64,000 nucleotides of DNA from Aeoliella sp052161615 (GTDB taxonomy: Bacteria; Planctomycetota; Planctomycetia; Pirellulales; Lacipirellulaceae). The translations under genes were made by a program, and so were the position numbers. Positions within the stretch are counted from its first letter, which is position 1. Every line of letters begins with the position of its first letter. The notes beneath the pieces were generated by a model, which saw nothing but the letters and a program-made list of their open reading frames with translations, was not told the DNA's origin and ran no database searches. This document shows positions 8,977 through 18,254 of this stretch, one piece after another. Location of the stretch: positions 3,658,001 through 3,722,000 of the forward strand of contig NZ_CP197417.1 in assembly GCF_052161615.1 (NCBI RefSeq), written 5' to 3'.

Positions 8977-9893
8977 GTTTCCGACTTCACTGGGCGATCC
9001 TCCTACTGTTACTCTTGATTCCCATCGCCATCCTGATCTGGCAGTGGTGCCGGCGAAGGCCAGCGGTCGTGATGCCGTTCGATCATGGCAAACCGGGCCA
9101 AGGACGCTGGTTGCAAGGTCTGCTCAACGTGGCGGCGTCGCTCCCCGCGCTGCTGCTAATCGTGGTGATACTCATCTTGGCCGGTCCCATCCAACTCACC
9201 GAGCCCGAGGTCAAACGGCGGCTCACGAACATCGAGTTCTGCGTCGATATTTCGGGCAGCATGATGGCGACCTTTGGCGAAGGCAACCGCTACGACGCTT
9301 CGATGAAATCGATCGACGAGTTCCTCGAAATCCGGCAAGGAGATGCGTTTGGCCTGACGTTCTTCGGCAACGAGGTGATGCACTGGGTGCCGATCACCAC
9401 CGACGCCTCGGCCATCCGCCACGCCCCACCGTTCATGCGTCCCGAAGTGGCTCCTCCAATGTTTGGCGGAACCGAGATCGGCAAAGCGCTACTCGCCTGT
9501 CAGCGGCGACTCGTCGAAACCGACAACGGCGACCGCATGATCTTGCTCGTTTCCGATGGATTCAGTTTCGACCTGGGTAATGGCAACGACATGGACATCG
9601 CCAATCAACTGAAAGAGAACAACATCGTTCTCTACGCCATTCACATCTCCGAGACAGAGATTCCCGACCCCATCATCAACATCGCCGCTTACACCGGTGG
9701 CTCGGCCTTCGCTGCCGATGATGTCGCAGGACTCGCTTCCATCTTCGGACGTATCGATTCGATGGAACAAGCGCAGATGGAACGCACGTCGGCGGACGCG
9801 GTGGATTACTATCGGCCATACGCCCTTGCGGGGCTTTCGATCATGGGGCTGGCTCTCGTTGGTTCGCTGGGGATGCGATACACACCATGGTAG
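8973..9893 (+). CDS. BatA-like VWA-domain membrane protein
   Basis: A 306-residue protein with two N-terminal membrane helices (about 9-28 and 50-72), a von Willebrand A domain with intact metal site DISGSM, the later T and D positions (FGGTEIG, VSDGF), and a C-terminal membrane helix just before the end. This is the BatA layout from the Bacteroides aerotolerance operon. VWA domains mediate metal-dependent protein contacts in the periplasm. GGAGG precedes the ATG, and the stop overlaps the next gene by 7 bases. Confidence 0.87.
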   Translation: MSFRLHWAILLLLLLIPIAILIWQWCRRRPAVVMPFDHGKPGQGRWLQGLLNVAASLPALLLIVVILILAGPIQLTEPEVKRRLTNIEFCVDISGSMMATFGEGNRYDASMKSIDEFLEIRQGDAFGLTFFGNEVMHWVPITTDASAIRHAPPFMRPEVAPPMFGGTEIGKALLACQRRLVETDNGDRMILLVSDGFSFDLGNGNDMDIANQLKENNIVLYAIHISETEIPDPIINIAAYTGGSAFAADDVAGLASIFGRIDSMEQAQMERTSADAVDYYRPYALAGLSIMGLALVGSLGMRYTPW

Positions 9894-10921
9894 CCGAAAT
9901 CGCCGCACTCGCCGTCCTCGCCTTCGCCTTACTGGCCGAGTGGCTGCACGTGCGGCGTTCGAGGCAGATCGCCATGCTCGCGTTCGGCCCCACCGCCCGT
10001 CCAAGCGCGCTAGCGTGGATGGCTCCTTTGCTCATCGCCCTGTCGAGCGCGGCGGTGGTGTGGGGGTTGGTAACGCTGCTGCTTCTGCCGCCGAAGGTCC
10101 ACACAACCGGTCAGATTGCCGAAGGGGAGATGAAGCACTTGGTCCTGGTGCTCGATGTCTCGCCCAGCATGCTGCTGGTGGATGCGGGCCCCGATGGCAA
10201 GCAAAGTCGACGCCAGCGGGTGCACAGTTTGATGACCTCGTTCTTCGAACGCGTGCAACTGCCGAACTATCGCACCTCGATCGTCGCGGTGTACAACGGC
10301 GCCAAACCGGTGGTCATCAACACGAAGGACCGCGAAGTCGTTAACAACGTGCTGGACGACTTGCCGCTGCACTTCGCGTTCACACCCGGCAAGACCGATC
10401 TGTTCGCGGGGCTCAGTGAAGCGGCGGAGATTGTCCGACCGAATCCACCCAAATCGACTACGCTCCTTCTGCTCAGCGATGGCGACAGCGTGCCGGCCAC
10501 CGGCATGCCCGAGATGCCGCCGTCGGTTGAACACCTGATCGTCGTCGGCGTCGGCGATCTGGTGGTCGGCAAATTCCTCGATGGCAAGCAAAGTCGACAA
10601 GACGCCGCCACGCTTCGCCAAATTGCCATACGCCTAGGTGGTGTTTACCACGATGGCAATAAGAATCACCTCGGTACCGATCTCATTCGCACCATCGCCG
10701 CGGCCGAAACCCAGGGAGTGCTTGACCAACTATCGCGGCGAGAGTTTGCCCTCGTTGCTTGCGGCGTGGGGGCTAGCTTGTTGGCGCTATTGCCCGTGCT
10801 GCTGCACTACTTCGGCACTTCGTGGCGTCCCGGTCTCCGAAAAACGACGGCACAGGTCGCAAGAACGACGCCTGCACTCTCGCGGAATACTGATCGACGC
10901 ACCCCTGCAAGGTCTCTATAA
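9887..10921 (+). CDS. BatB-like VWA-domain membrane protein
   Basis: A 344-residue second VWA protein. Two membrane helices lie at the N-terminus, then the A domain with metal site DVSPSM and a later LLSDGDS, and a membrane helix near residue 290 before a basic tail. Tandem VWA genes are the rule in Bat operons and the pair may form a complex. It overlaps the upstream gene by 7 bases. The metal site has Pro (DxSPS) in place of the common Gly, as in some BatB proteins. Confidence 0.86.
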   Translation: MVAEIAALAVLAFALLAEWLHVRRSRQIAMLAFGPTARPSALAWMAPLLIALSSAAVVWGLVTLLLLPPKVHTTGQIAEGEMKHLVLVLDVSPSMLLVDAGPDGKQSRRQRVHSLMTSFFERVQLPNYRTSIVAVYNGAKPVVINTKDREVVNNVLDDLPLHFAFTPGKTDLFAGLSEAAEIVRPNPPKSTTLLLLSDGDSVPATGMPEMPPSVEHLIVVGVGDLVVGKFLDGKQSRQDAATLRQIAIRLGGVYHDGNKNHLGTDLIRTIAAAETQGVLDQLSRREFALVACGVGASLLALLPVLLHYFGTSWRPGLRKTTAQVARTTPALSRNTDRRTPARSL

Positions 10922-10968
10922 TCACGGATGATCGTGCACCCACCCTCTACCGTATACAGGAGTTCGCA

Positions 10969-11691
10969 ATGCGCTTAGCCATGTTGCTGGCCTGGATGGC
11001 CGTTCCGCTGTTGTTCGCGTTCTATCACTTCGGTCCGGGGCAGGACGCTGTTAGCAACGACTTGGCGGGTACACAGCTTCGCCAGGCTTCGCTCGAACTC
11101 AAGGACGGTAACTGGAACGTCGCCGACGCGGCATGCACCGAAGCACTCGCTTCGCTGAAGTCCGACGATCGTACGGTCGAGCAACGCATTCGCCTGGAAC
11201 GCGCTAAGGCACGCATGCTCTCTCAGCAACTGCCGGCTGCCTACGACGACCTCACTTCGCTGTTGGGCGAACTCGAATCCCAGAAGGACGCCGATCCTCA
11301 ACTGCTTGCCGAAACCCAATCGGCCATGGCGTCCGCCGAGTACTACGTGACTTGGCTCATGCGACTCGAAGGCGAACCGCGTGAGAACTGGGAACTCGAG
11401 ATCGAGGCCTCGCGGCAACGTTATCGGATGCTGTACGAGCAAGCCAAGTCCGCCGGCGACGACGACGCCGCCAACGAGTACGCCGAGAACGTGGAGGCTG
11501 CCGTGCGACTCGCGCGGATGGACCTCACTGATCTTGAAGCCCTCGACCTCCCCAGCCAGTGCAAAAGCTGCTGCAGTGGAAATTGCAACTGCAAGTGCAA
11601 AAAGCCAGGTAAGAAGCCCGGCGGAAAGAAGAAGTCGGAAGACGCACGAGGCGCCAGTTCCGGCCCGCCGGCCGATGGCAAGGGTTCTTAA
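10969..11691 (+). CDS. Exported helical protein with cysteine- and lysine-rich tail
   Basis: A 240-residue protein with a hydrophobic N-terminal segment (signal or anchor), a helical middle that looks like TPR repeats (NWNVADAACTEALASL), and a tail from about residue 200 with seven cysteines in 15 residues (CKSCCSGNCNCKCKK) followed by Lys/Gly/Ser-rich sequence. The cysteine cluster could bind metal or form disulfides; this is inference. AGGAG lies 7 bases before ATG. It follows the two VWA genes, a place where Bat operons often carry a TPR protein (BatC-like). Confidence 0.75.
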   Translation: MRLAMLLAWMAVPLLFAFYHFGPGQDAVSNDLAGTQLRQASLELKDGNWNVADAACTEALASLKSDDRTVEQRIRLERAKARMLSQQLPAAYDDLTSLLGELESQKDADPQLLAETQSAMASAEYYVTWLMRLEGEPRENWELEIEASRQRYRMLYEQAKSAGDDDAANEYAENVEAAVRLARMDLTDLEALDLPSQCKSCCSGNCNCKCKKPGKKPGGKKKSEDARGASSGPPADGKGS

Positions 11692-11740
11692 TCCCCCGCC
11701 AAGGCTACCCATTCGATTCGCGATTGGATCGCGTACTGCT

Positions 11741-11768
11741 CCGTAGGCTTCGAGGTCGAAGCCTACGG
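11741..11768. repeat. Perfect 12-bp hairpin between operon genes
   Basis: CCGTAGGCTTCG (11741-11752), loop AGGT, then CGAAGCCTACGG (11757-11768). It lies between the cysteine-tailed gene and the 1397-residue gene. It lacks a T-run, so it may be an RNA processing or stability site, a partial attenuator, or one of the small hairpin repeats of this genome. Confidence 0.7.
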
Positions 11769-11810
11769 GTCCTGCGCAATTCCATCGCCTTGGAACCGAG
11801 AAGATTTCCG

Positions 11811-14800
11811 ATGAGTAATATGGCTTTCGCGCGCGTTGTTACCTCGAGCGTCTTGACACTGGTAGCGTGCACGACCGCGGTCCAAGCGCAGACCGCACAG
11901 CCCGCTCGAGCTCGCGCGGTGATCAGCCCTGCCATTCGTTTGCAGCTTAGCACGCGAGCGGCCGGCAACGGAGTCGCCGCCCCCGTTGCGGAACTCGACC
12001 CTGCGATGGTGAGCGAATCGCCAGACGGTCCTGCTATCGACGCCGCCAAGGTTTCGCCGGAGAAGACACAGCTCATCCAGCAACTGCAATTCAACCGTCG
12101 ACCTTCCGCCATTCTTCTGGCTTGGCAAGAGTTCGAGCAAGAGAAGGCCACCAAAGAGGCAGAAGCGAAGAAGGCCGACGCCGACGCGAAGGCTGAATCG
12201 AAGGAAGCCAAAAAGGACGCCGAGAAGCTGAACGAGGATAAGCCAAAGGTAGACAGCGAAAGCTCTACCAAGGACACCGCCGAGGACGACGCCGACGAAG
12301 CTCCCGCTAAAGTCAAAGCAACCGAAGAAGGCAAAGCCGAAGAAGGCAAGGCCGAACAGGCAACCGCCGCAGAAGGCGAAGCGGAAGCAACCACAACGGA
12401 AAGTGAAGAAGGCGCAGAGAAATCCGGCGACGAGGCCACCGGGCTCGCAACAGAGACAGCCGCTGGCGGGGCGAAGAAGAAAGTCACCAAAGAGGGAGCG
12501 GAGGTAGCAGACAAGGAGAAGGGCGAAGGCGAAGCTACCGCAGAACAACCCAAAGCCGAACCACAAGAAGACCTTGCCGAATTCGCTAAGCAATTGAAAA
12601 CTCTGCAGCGTGATGTGACGCTGGGCAGATGGCCGGAGGTCGACACCTTCCTTGCCAGCTTGGATGAACCGACGGCCAAGCTGGTTTTCAATCAGATCCT
12701 AGCATCGCTCGCAACCACGGCGAATCAGCCTGTTCCCGATGCCTCGCCTGAGGTTCAGGCTCAGCTTCAGCAGCTCATGCAGATGCAGAATCAGCAGGGA
12801 GCGCCGATGGAAACCAACATCCTCTCCGCGGACGACTTTCTCGCTATCGCCAAGTTGGCACCAGTAAAGCTCGAGAAGGCGCAAGTTCGAATGCTTGCGC
12901 GTTTGGTGTCGGTTTACGTTTCGAGCGGTTACATGATCGATGATCTGATTGATCGATTGAAACTTGAGCTCGAAGTGGCCGAAGGCGAGAGAACCTGGGA
13001 CCGCCTACAGCTGGCCGAATTACTAATCGCCTCGGGCAACACGCTCAAGGCCGAGCCATTTCTTCCAACGATCGACGAAGCAATGGAAGGCGAGCAATTC
13101 GAGGCCTTGATTCAACTCTCGAAGTTCTACCACGCTCGCTACCGTAAGGACCATCGCAAGAACGATCTGGAGCAAGCCTGGAAGACAGTGCAAGCTATCT
13201 TAGACGTCGATACCGTTGCAAAGGACCAGTACGCCGAGGCACTAAACCGGGCCATCGAGCTCGCGCCTCAGGTCGAGGAAAGCCTCGGCCAACAATGGCT
13301 GAGCAATGCGTTTGGTCAGAATGGAGAGCGCGGCGTTAAGATCCTCGCCATGATTGGCCGCCAGGCTGCGACTTCGCTCCAAACGCGAGCGAACTCGGCC
13401 TCGCAGCGTTTGCAACTGTTGAAACTACAATCGACCGCCGCCGAAGCACTGGTAGAGACGTCGCCGGAACGTGCCAAAGAGTGGCACGAGAAGATGACGC
13501 TCCTCGCGCGAATCTGGCTGCGAGAGGCCGAGGTTTCCTATAGGTTCGACAACTCCAGTTCGCGAAGTCCAGCGCTTCAGCGAGACGTTTATGGCAATTT
13601 CTTCTATCTCAACTCGCCCGAAATGATGGGCCAGCAGCAGCGCCAGCAGAACCAGCCGCAAGCCATCACGGTTGACGAAGTGCTGAAGGTCCAGCCGAGC
13701 GATAAGTGGATGGAAGTAGTGGCCGAGGAACTCAAGCCGCAGCTTCACAAGCAGATCGCGCAACTGCTGCTCAAGGTGGGCGAAGACGACGAGGCATTTC
13801 CCTACATCGAACAGCTCGCAAAGTCGCATCCCGCGCTCGCCGAGGGACTAGTCGCCGAGTTCTTGCGAGTGTGGACCGACAACCACGATCCCAACGCCAA
13901 TCGCAACCGTACCAACAGCTACATGTACATGTACGGCTTCGAGCAGCGTGCCGAAGGCATCCCGCTCACGCGGTCGAAGCAGGAGCGTAACCTAAAAGAA
14001 TTGTCGGCACTGATCCGCCGGCTCAACGCACTACCTCTGAAGCACGTCGACGAGCAACTACTCGTTCGCGCCTTCACCGCCTGCCATAGCTCGGCGGAAG
14101 TTTATCGATTGGACGCCATCCAGGAGGTGTTTGGTCCGCTCGGCGAGTTGAAACCCAAGACACTTGCCGTCCTCGCCGAACAAATGCGAAACAACCTGTC
14201 GGGCATGTGGCGAGCACCGGCAACGCAAACTCAAGCGAAGACAAATCGCAAACAGCAAGACATCGCCGCCGAAGTTCAACGTGGATACCAAGTGGCGTTG
14301 TCCGTGGTCGAGGGCGGTCTCGCCCAGCATCCGGAGGACTGGTCGCTGACCTTGGCGAAGGCCGCGCTGCTGCACGATGCCAATGCGTTCCGGCGCGAGC
14401 TTGCCCCCGATGCCGAGTTCGTGTCGCGTCTCGAAAATTCTTTTGGCGACTTCCAGCGGGCGGCCGAGCTGTACGCGAAGACCGTTGGCGACATTCGCGA
14501 GGATGAGGAGACCACACGACCGTTCGAAGTGTGGTACTACGCCAGCATGGGGGCCTGCGATCCGAACCGGCTCGACCAGAATCAACCTCGAGACCCGAAG
14601 CAGATCGAACTCATCCGCACCGCCATCGAGTCACTTCCGGGCGAGGCCGCCGAACGGCACATGGCTGCCTTCGCGAATACTCTGTTCACTCGAATCAGCA
14701 ACGTCAAGCCGGCGTTGAAGTATCGCTATCTCGAAACTGGCCTCGCGATCGTCGGCGACAACGAACGGGCCGCCGAGGCACGTAAAATCTTCGACTACTA

Positions 14801-16004
14801 CGCCGACTTGGTGACAGAGATCAAGCTTGAGACTCGCATCGACGGCAACGATCGCGTGGGCACCGGCGAGCCGTTCGGTGTGTTCGTGAACATCGTGCAC
14901 ACCCGCGAGATCGAACGCGAATCGGGCGGGTTTGCTCGTTACCTGCAGAATCAAAACAATGGCAGTGTGTACTACTACAACTACGGCCGTCCCCTGGAGA
15001 ACTACCGCGATAAATTCGAGGAGCAGGTCGTCGCCGCTCTGGGCGAGCAGTTCGAAGTACAGTCGGTGACGTTCCAAGGCGAGGACGTGAATTCCCGCTC
15101 GCTGAAAGAAGATGGTTGGCGTTACACGCCCTACGCTTACGTCTTGCTGAAAGCGAAAGGCCCCGAAGTGGACAAACTCCCGGCGCTGCAGCTCGATCTC
15201 GACTTCCTCGACACGTCCGGCTACGCGGTGCTCCCCATCGCTTCGTCGCCGTTGCCGATCGACGCCAAGGCAAAGCCCACCGAGCCTCGCCCCGCCGCGA
15301 AGATTGAGATCACGCAAACCCTCGACGAACGACAAGCCGAAGAGGGAAAGCTGGTTCTCGAGATTAAGGCGACCGCGCAAGGACTGGTACCGAGCCTCGA
15401 CCAACTGCTCGATCTATCGCCCAGCGAATTTGAAGTGACCGACGTAAAGGACGAAGGCCTCTCGGTTTCGCGTTTCGATCCCGAGAGTCCCAACAACCAG
15501 GTGATCTCCGAGCGGATGTGGATGGTCACTATGAACGCCAAGGATGGACTCGCCGCGCCACCGAAGACTTTCGAGTTTGCGGAGTCGAAAGCCGACCTGC
15601 ACGAGGTCGTCTACCAGCGATACAACGACGCCGATCTCCTGGCGGTCGGTCCATCGATTCAGCTCGAAGAACGCTACCAAGCGTCGGCCTCCACGAACTG
15701 GTGGTGGATCGCGGGAGTGACCGCGGTCGTTCTCCTGGGCCTCGGTGCCATCATCGCGGCAACCTCTCGCAAGCAGCAGGTTGTAACTCACGACGAGTTC
15801 GCGGTCCCCGACCGCATCACTCCGTTCACGGTCCTCGGCCTGCTCGATCGCATCGAGTCCCGCAATGGCATCGACCAAGTGAAGCTCGGCGAACTCGAAT
15901 CCGCCCGCCGGTCGATCGTCCAGCACTACTTCGAGAATGAAGCCAGCAGCACCCCCGACCTCGAAGACATTGCAAATCGTTGGTCGAGGCAAGCTCGGGG
16001 CTGA
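11811..16004 (+). CDS. Very large exported protein with acidic/lysine-rich linker, helical repeats and C-terminal membrane anchor
   Basis: About 1397 residues. A signal peptide (about 1-25) is followed by a low-complexity segment rich in Glu, Ala and Lys (about residues 105-255), then a long helical region suggestive of TPR-like repeats, a beta-rich segment near residues 1000-1230, a single membrane helix near residues 1297-1317 (WWWIAGVTAVVLLGLGAII), and a cytoplasmic end of about 80 residues. I do not recognise a family. It ends the MoxR/VWA cluster in the same direction and may be the large extracytoplasmic partner. ATG 11811 is preferred because the signal peptide starts there. Confidence 0.8.
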   Translation: MSNMAFARVVTSSVLTLVACTTAVQAQTAQPARARAVISPAIRLQLSTRAAGNGVAAPVAELDPAMVSESPDGPAIDAAKVSPEKTQLIQQLQFNRRPSAILLAWQEFEQEKATKEAEAKKADADAKAESKEAKKDAEKLNEDKPKVDSESSTKDTAEDDADEAPAKVKATEEGKAEEGKAEQATAAEGEAEATTTESEEGAEKSGDEATGLATETAAGGAKKKVTKEGAEVADKEKGEGEATAEQPKAEPQEDLAEFAKQLKTLQRDVTLGRWPEVDTFLASLDEPTAKLVFNQILASLATTANQPVPDASPEVQAQLQQLMQMQNQQGAPMETNILSADDFLAIAKLAPVKLEKAQVRMLARLVSVYVSSGYMIDDLIDRLKLELEVAEGERTWDRLQLAELLIASGNTLKAEPFLPTIDEAMEGEQFEALIQLSKFYHARYRKDHRKNDLEQAWKTVQAILDVDTVAKDQYAEALNRAIELAPQVEESLGQQWLSNAFGQNGERGVKILAMIGRQAATSLQTRANSASQRLQLLKLQSTAAEALVETSPERAKEWHEKMTLLARIWLREAEVSYRFDNSSSRSPALQRDVYGNFFYLNSPEMMGQQQRQQNQPQAITVDEVLKVQPSDKWMEVVAEELKPQLHKQIAQLLLKVGEDDEAFPYIEQLAKSHPALAEGLVAEFLRVWTDNHDPNANRNRTNSYMYMYGFEQRAEGIPLTRSKQERNLKELSALIRRLNALPLKHVDEQLLVRAFTACHSSAEVYRLDAIQEVFGPLGELKPKTLAVLAEQMRNNLSGMWRAPATQTQAKTNRKQQDIAAEVQRGYQVALSVVEGGLAQHPEDWSLTLAKAALLHDANAFRRELAPDAEFVSRLENSFGDFQRAAELYAKTVGDIREDEETTRPFEVWYYASMGACDPNRLDQNQPRDPKQIELIRTAIESLPGEAAERHMAAFANTLFTRISNVKPALKYRYLETGLAIVGDNERAAEARKIFDYYADLVTEIKLETRIDGNDRVGTGEPFGVFVNIVHTREIERESGGFARYLQNQNNGSVYYYNYGRPLENYRDKFEEQVVAALGEQFEVQSVTFQGEDVNSRSLKEDGWRYTPYAYVLLKAKGPEVDKLPALQLDLDFLDTSGYAVLPIASSPLPIDAKAKPTEPRPAAKIEITQTLDERQAEEGKLVLEIKATAQGLVPSLDQLLDLSPSEFEVTDVKDEGLSVSRFDPESPNNQVISERMWMVTMNAKDGLAAPPKTFEFAESKADLHEVVYQRYNDADLLAVGPSIQLEERYQASASTNWWWIAGVTAVVLLGLGAIIAATSRKQQVVTHDEFAVPDRITPFTVLGLLDRIESRNGIDQVKLGELESARRSIVQHYFENEASSTPDLEDIANRWSRQARG

Positions 16005-16189
16005 GCGAGGGGCGACGCGAAGTCTGTATCTCCCAGACGCCTAGGCGTGGCGGTGCCCTGCTTCCGACTCAAGAAACTGGGCTGACTTTGACGATTATTC
16101 CGGTACGGCTATTTGCGGACGCTATGCGCCCGCGTGAACTTCGCCCGACTGGAAGAACCAGAGGCAAATCGTGAACCCTCGGTTACGCA

Positions 16190-17659
16190 ATGCCTCGCCT
16201 TTTCCCGTTTCTCTCTCAGTCGACCAGACCTCCGCGGTATCAGCGACATCGAATGCTTGCGCTCGCTGGGGGCCTGCTAGCATTGCTCGCGCCTAGCTGT
16301 TGGGCGCAGTCGGACTCCATTCGCTTTGACTCACTGCCAGCACCGGCAGAGGCTCCCGCCGAGATTCTACCGGACACGGCGGCCGAGATTGCCGAGCTGC
16401 GAGCGCGCATCGAAGCGCTCGAGAAAGAGAAAGCGGATGCAGCTGAACCGAAGGTAGAGAAACCCGCCGAAGCGAAACCACTCGAAACCGAAAGCGAGTG
16501 GGTCGACATGTCCACCGACAAATGGAACGTCAAGCTCGGCGGCCACGTGCAGATGGACTGGGTACACTGGGCCGACACGAACAACGACCTGATCCCCGAG
16601 TTCGACTACTTCGAGTTCCGCCGCTTACGCCTCATGGCCGACGGCACTGGCTATGGGGTGTACGACTTTCGCTTGCAGATGGACATCGAACCCGAAGGGG
16701 GCGACAACGTCTCGACGCCGGTGGTCGACGTGAAGGACGCCTACTTCACGATCAATGAACTACCGCACCACCAGAAGTTCCGCATCGGCAACTTCTTTGT
16801 GCCGTTCAGCCTCGAGCAGGTGACCAACGACACCAACAACATCTTCATGGAGCGGTCGATCCCGACGCAGGGCATCTTCTCGGCCGACCGCGAAGTGGGC
16901 ATTGCGCTGTACGGCGTCACCGACGATCTCGATACCACCTGGACGTTTGGCCTGTTCTTCGACAGCATCAGCGAATCGCTCAAGGAACAGATCGACGACA
17001 ACACAGGACAACGTATCAGTGGTCGCTTCACTCATCTGCTCTACTACGACGAGCCATCCAACGGCCGCTACTTGGTTCATACCGGATGCGGTGTGCTTTA
17101 CACGCATGACAAGGACGAGCTGGTACGCTTTCGTGCTCGCCCTCAGGTCCACGAAGGCCCGTTCGTCATCGACACGGGCCAAGTACCCGGCACTGCCTAT
17201 ACGACGGGCAACCTCGAGTTCGCCGTGGTCTGGGGACCGGTCTCGGTACAAAGCGAACTGTTCTTGTCGCATGTCGATCAGATCGGCGCCCCCACCGCTA
17301 CGATTGGCGGGGCCTACGCGTACCTCAGTTACTTTCTGACGGGCGAGAATCGCATCTATGAGCGGTTCGGTCAGCACGGCGCGCAGTTTGGTCGCAACGT
17401 CCCCTACACCAACGTTTTTTGGGTACCTGGCGGTGCTGGTTGGGGTGGCTGGGAAGCGAAGGTCCGTTACTCGAACCTAACGCTCAACGAGATGAATTCA
17501 GGCAACTACAACGACGTGACCGCAGGCTTCAACTGGTACTGGAGTGATCGCGTCCGGATGATGTTCGACTGGATTCATCCCATCACCAGCGCCAGCTCCA
17601 CACCGTACGGCGAAAGCCAATCGGACCTGATTGCCATGCGTTTCGACTTTAACTGGTAA
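16190..17659 (+). CDS. Outer-membrane porin of the OprO/OprP (phosphate-selective) type
   Basis: A 489-residue protein. The N-terminus has a basic region and hydrophobic core ending in CWAQ, a signal peptide. Next comes a short coiled coil (EIAELRARIEALEKEKADA) that in this family helps form trimers, then a beta-barrel pattern of alternating aromatic residues ending in FDFNW, with the terminal aromatic typical of outer-membrane barrels. It fits Porin_O_P. Many planctomycetes carry several of these; specificity for phosphate is not shown here. An ATG at 16253 is possible, but would remove the basic n-region. Confidence 0.87.
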   Translation: MPRLFPFLSQSTRPPRYQRHRMLALAGGLLALLAPSCWAQSDSIRFDSLPAPAEAPAEILPDTAAEIAELRARIEALEKEKADAAEPKVEKPAEAKPLETESEWVDMSTDKWNVKLGGHVQMDWVHWADTNNDLIPEFDYFEFRRLRLMADGTGYGVYDFRLQMDIEPEGGDNVSTPVVDVKDAYFTINELPHHQKFRIGNFFVPFSLEQVTNDTNNIFMERSIPTQGIFSADREVGIALYGVTDDLDTTWTFGLFFDSISESLKEQIDDNTGQRISGRFTHLLYYDEPSNGRYLVHTGCGVLYTHDKDELVRFRARPQVHEGPFVIDTGQVPGTAYTTGNLEFAVVWGPVSVQSELFLSHVDQIGAPTATIGGAYAYLSYFLTGENRIYERFGQHGAQFGRNVPYTNVFWVPGGAGWGGWEAKVRYSNLTLNEMNSGNYNDVTAGFNWYWSDRVRMMFDWIHPITSASSTPYGESQSDLIAMRFDFNW

Positions 17660-17696
17660 GGTGTTCGCGAGTTTCCACCCAGGGACTTCCTCCATC

Positions 17697-18254
17697 ATGC
17701 ACACGAATCATTCCCGTTCAGCGTGTCTAGTATTCGCAGCCAGCTTGCTCGTCTGCCTACTGGGGAGTTGCAACGTCTTCGCCTTCGAATGCCCCTGCGC
17801 TCGGTGCGGTCATGCCGCGGACTGCCAGAAGATATGCCGCCTCGTCACCGAGACGAAGAAGGTAGAAGTAATCTGCTGGGGCTATAAGGACGAAGAGTTC
17901 TGCGTTCCGTGCCCGAGCAACGAGTGCGAACAGCACTGCGAGACGGTTTGCGAGGATTGCGATAAGGACAGCAAAGTCGAGTCACAGCCAAAAGCTCTTG
18001 TTTGGACCCGCTGGCTGCCAACTTCGGCGGAGTCGTATACGCGCCGAAAGCTGATGAAACGCGTTACCACGAAGGAAGTCCCGTCGTTCAAATGGGTGTA
18101 CGAAGACATCTGCGAGAAGTGCGCGAACGCCACACCCGTGGCGAATCCAGAAAGTGCCGTTCGCGTGGCGACTCATGAAGGGAGTGTGGCAGCCAAACCG
18201 GCTTCACCGTCCCTGAGCGATGCAACACACCCGCAGCAGCATCACACCCGCTAA
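17697..18254 (+). CDS. Secreted cysteine-rich protein of unknown function
   Basis: A 185-residue protein with a signal peptide (about 1-29), then a segment with at least 17 cysteines between residues 30 and 90 (CPCARCGHAADCQKIC, CWGYKDEEFCVPCPSNEC). The spacing suggests disulfide-bonded or metal-binding knuckles. A basic middle (YTRRKLMKR) and a further C-E-K-C pair follow. I do not know the family. It starts 38 bases after the porin stop, so may be co-transcribed. Its last 51 bases overlap the convergent gene 18204-20363. Confidence 0.75.
   Translation: MHTNHSRSACLVFAASLLVCLLGSCNVFAFECPCARCGHAADCQKICRLVTETKKVEVICWGYKDEEFCVPCPSNECEQHCETVCEDCDKDSKVESQPKALVWTRWLPTSAESYTRRKLMKRVTTKEVPSFKWVYEDICEKCANATPVANPESAVRVATHEGSVAAKPASPSLSDATHPQQHHTR

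Noticed and set aside
11705..12691. Long minus-strand open frame rich in Ser/Ala/Val
   Set aside because: It is the shadow of the Glu/Ala/Lys-rich linker of the 11811-16004 protein.
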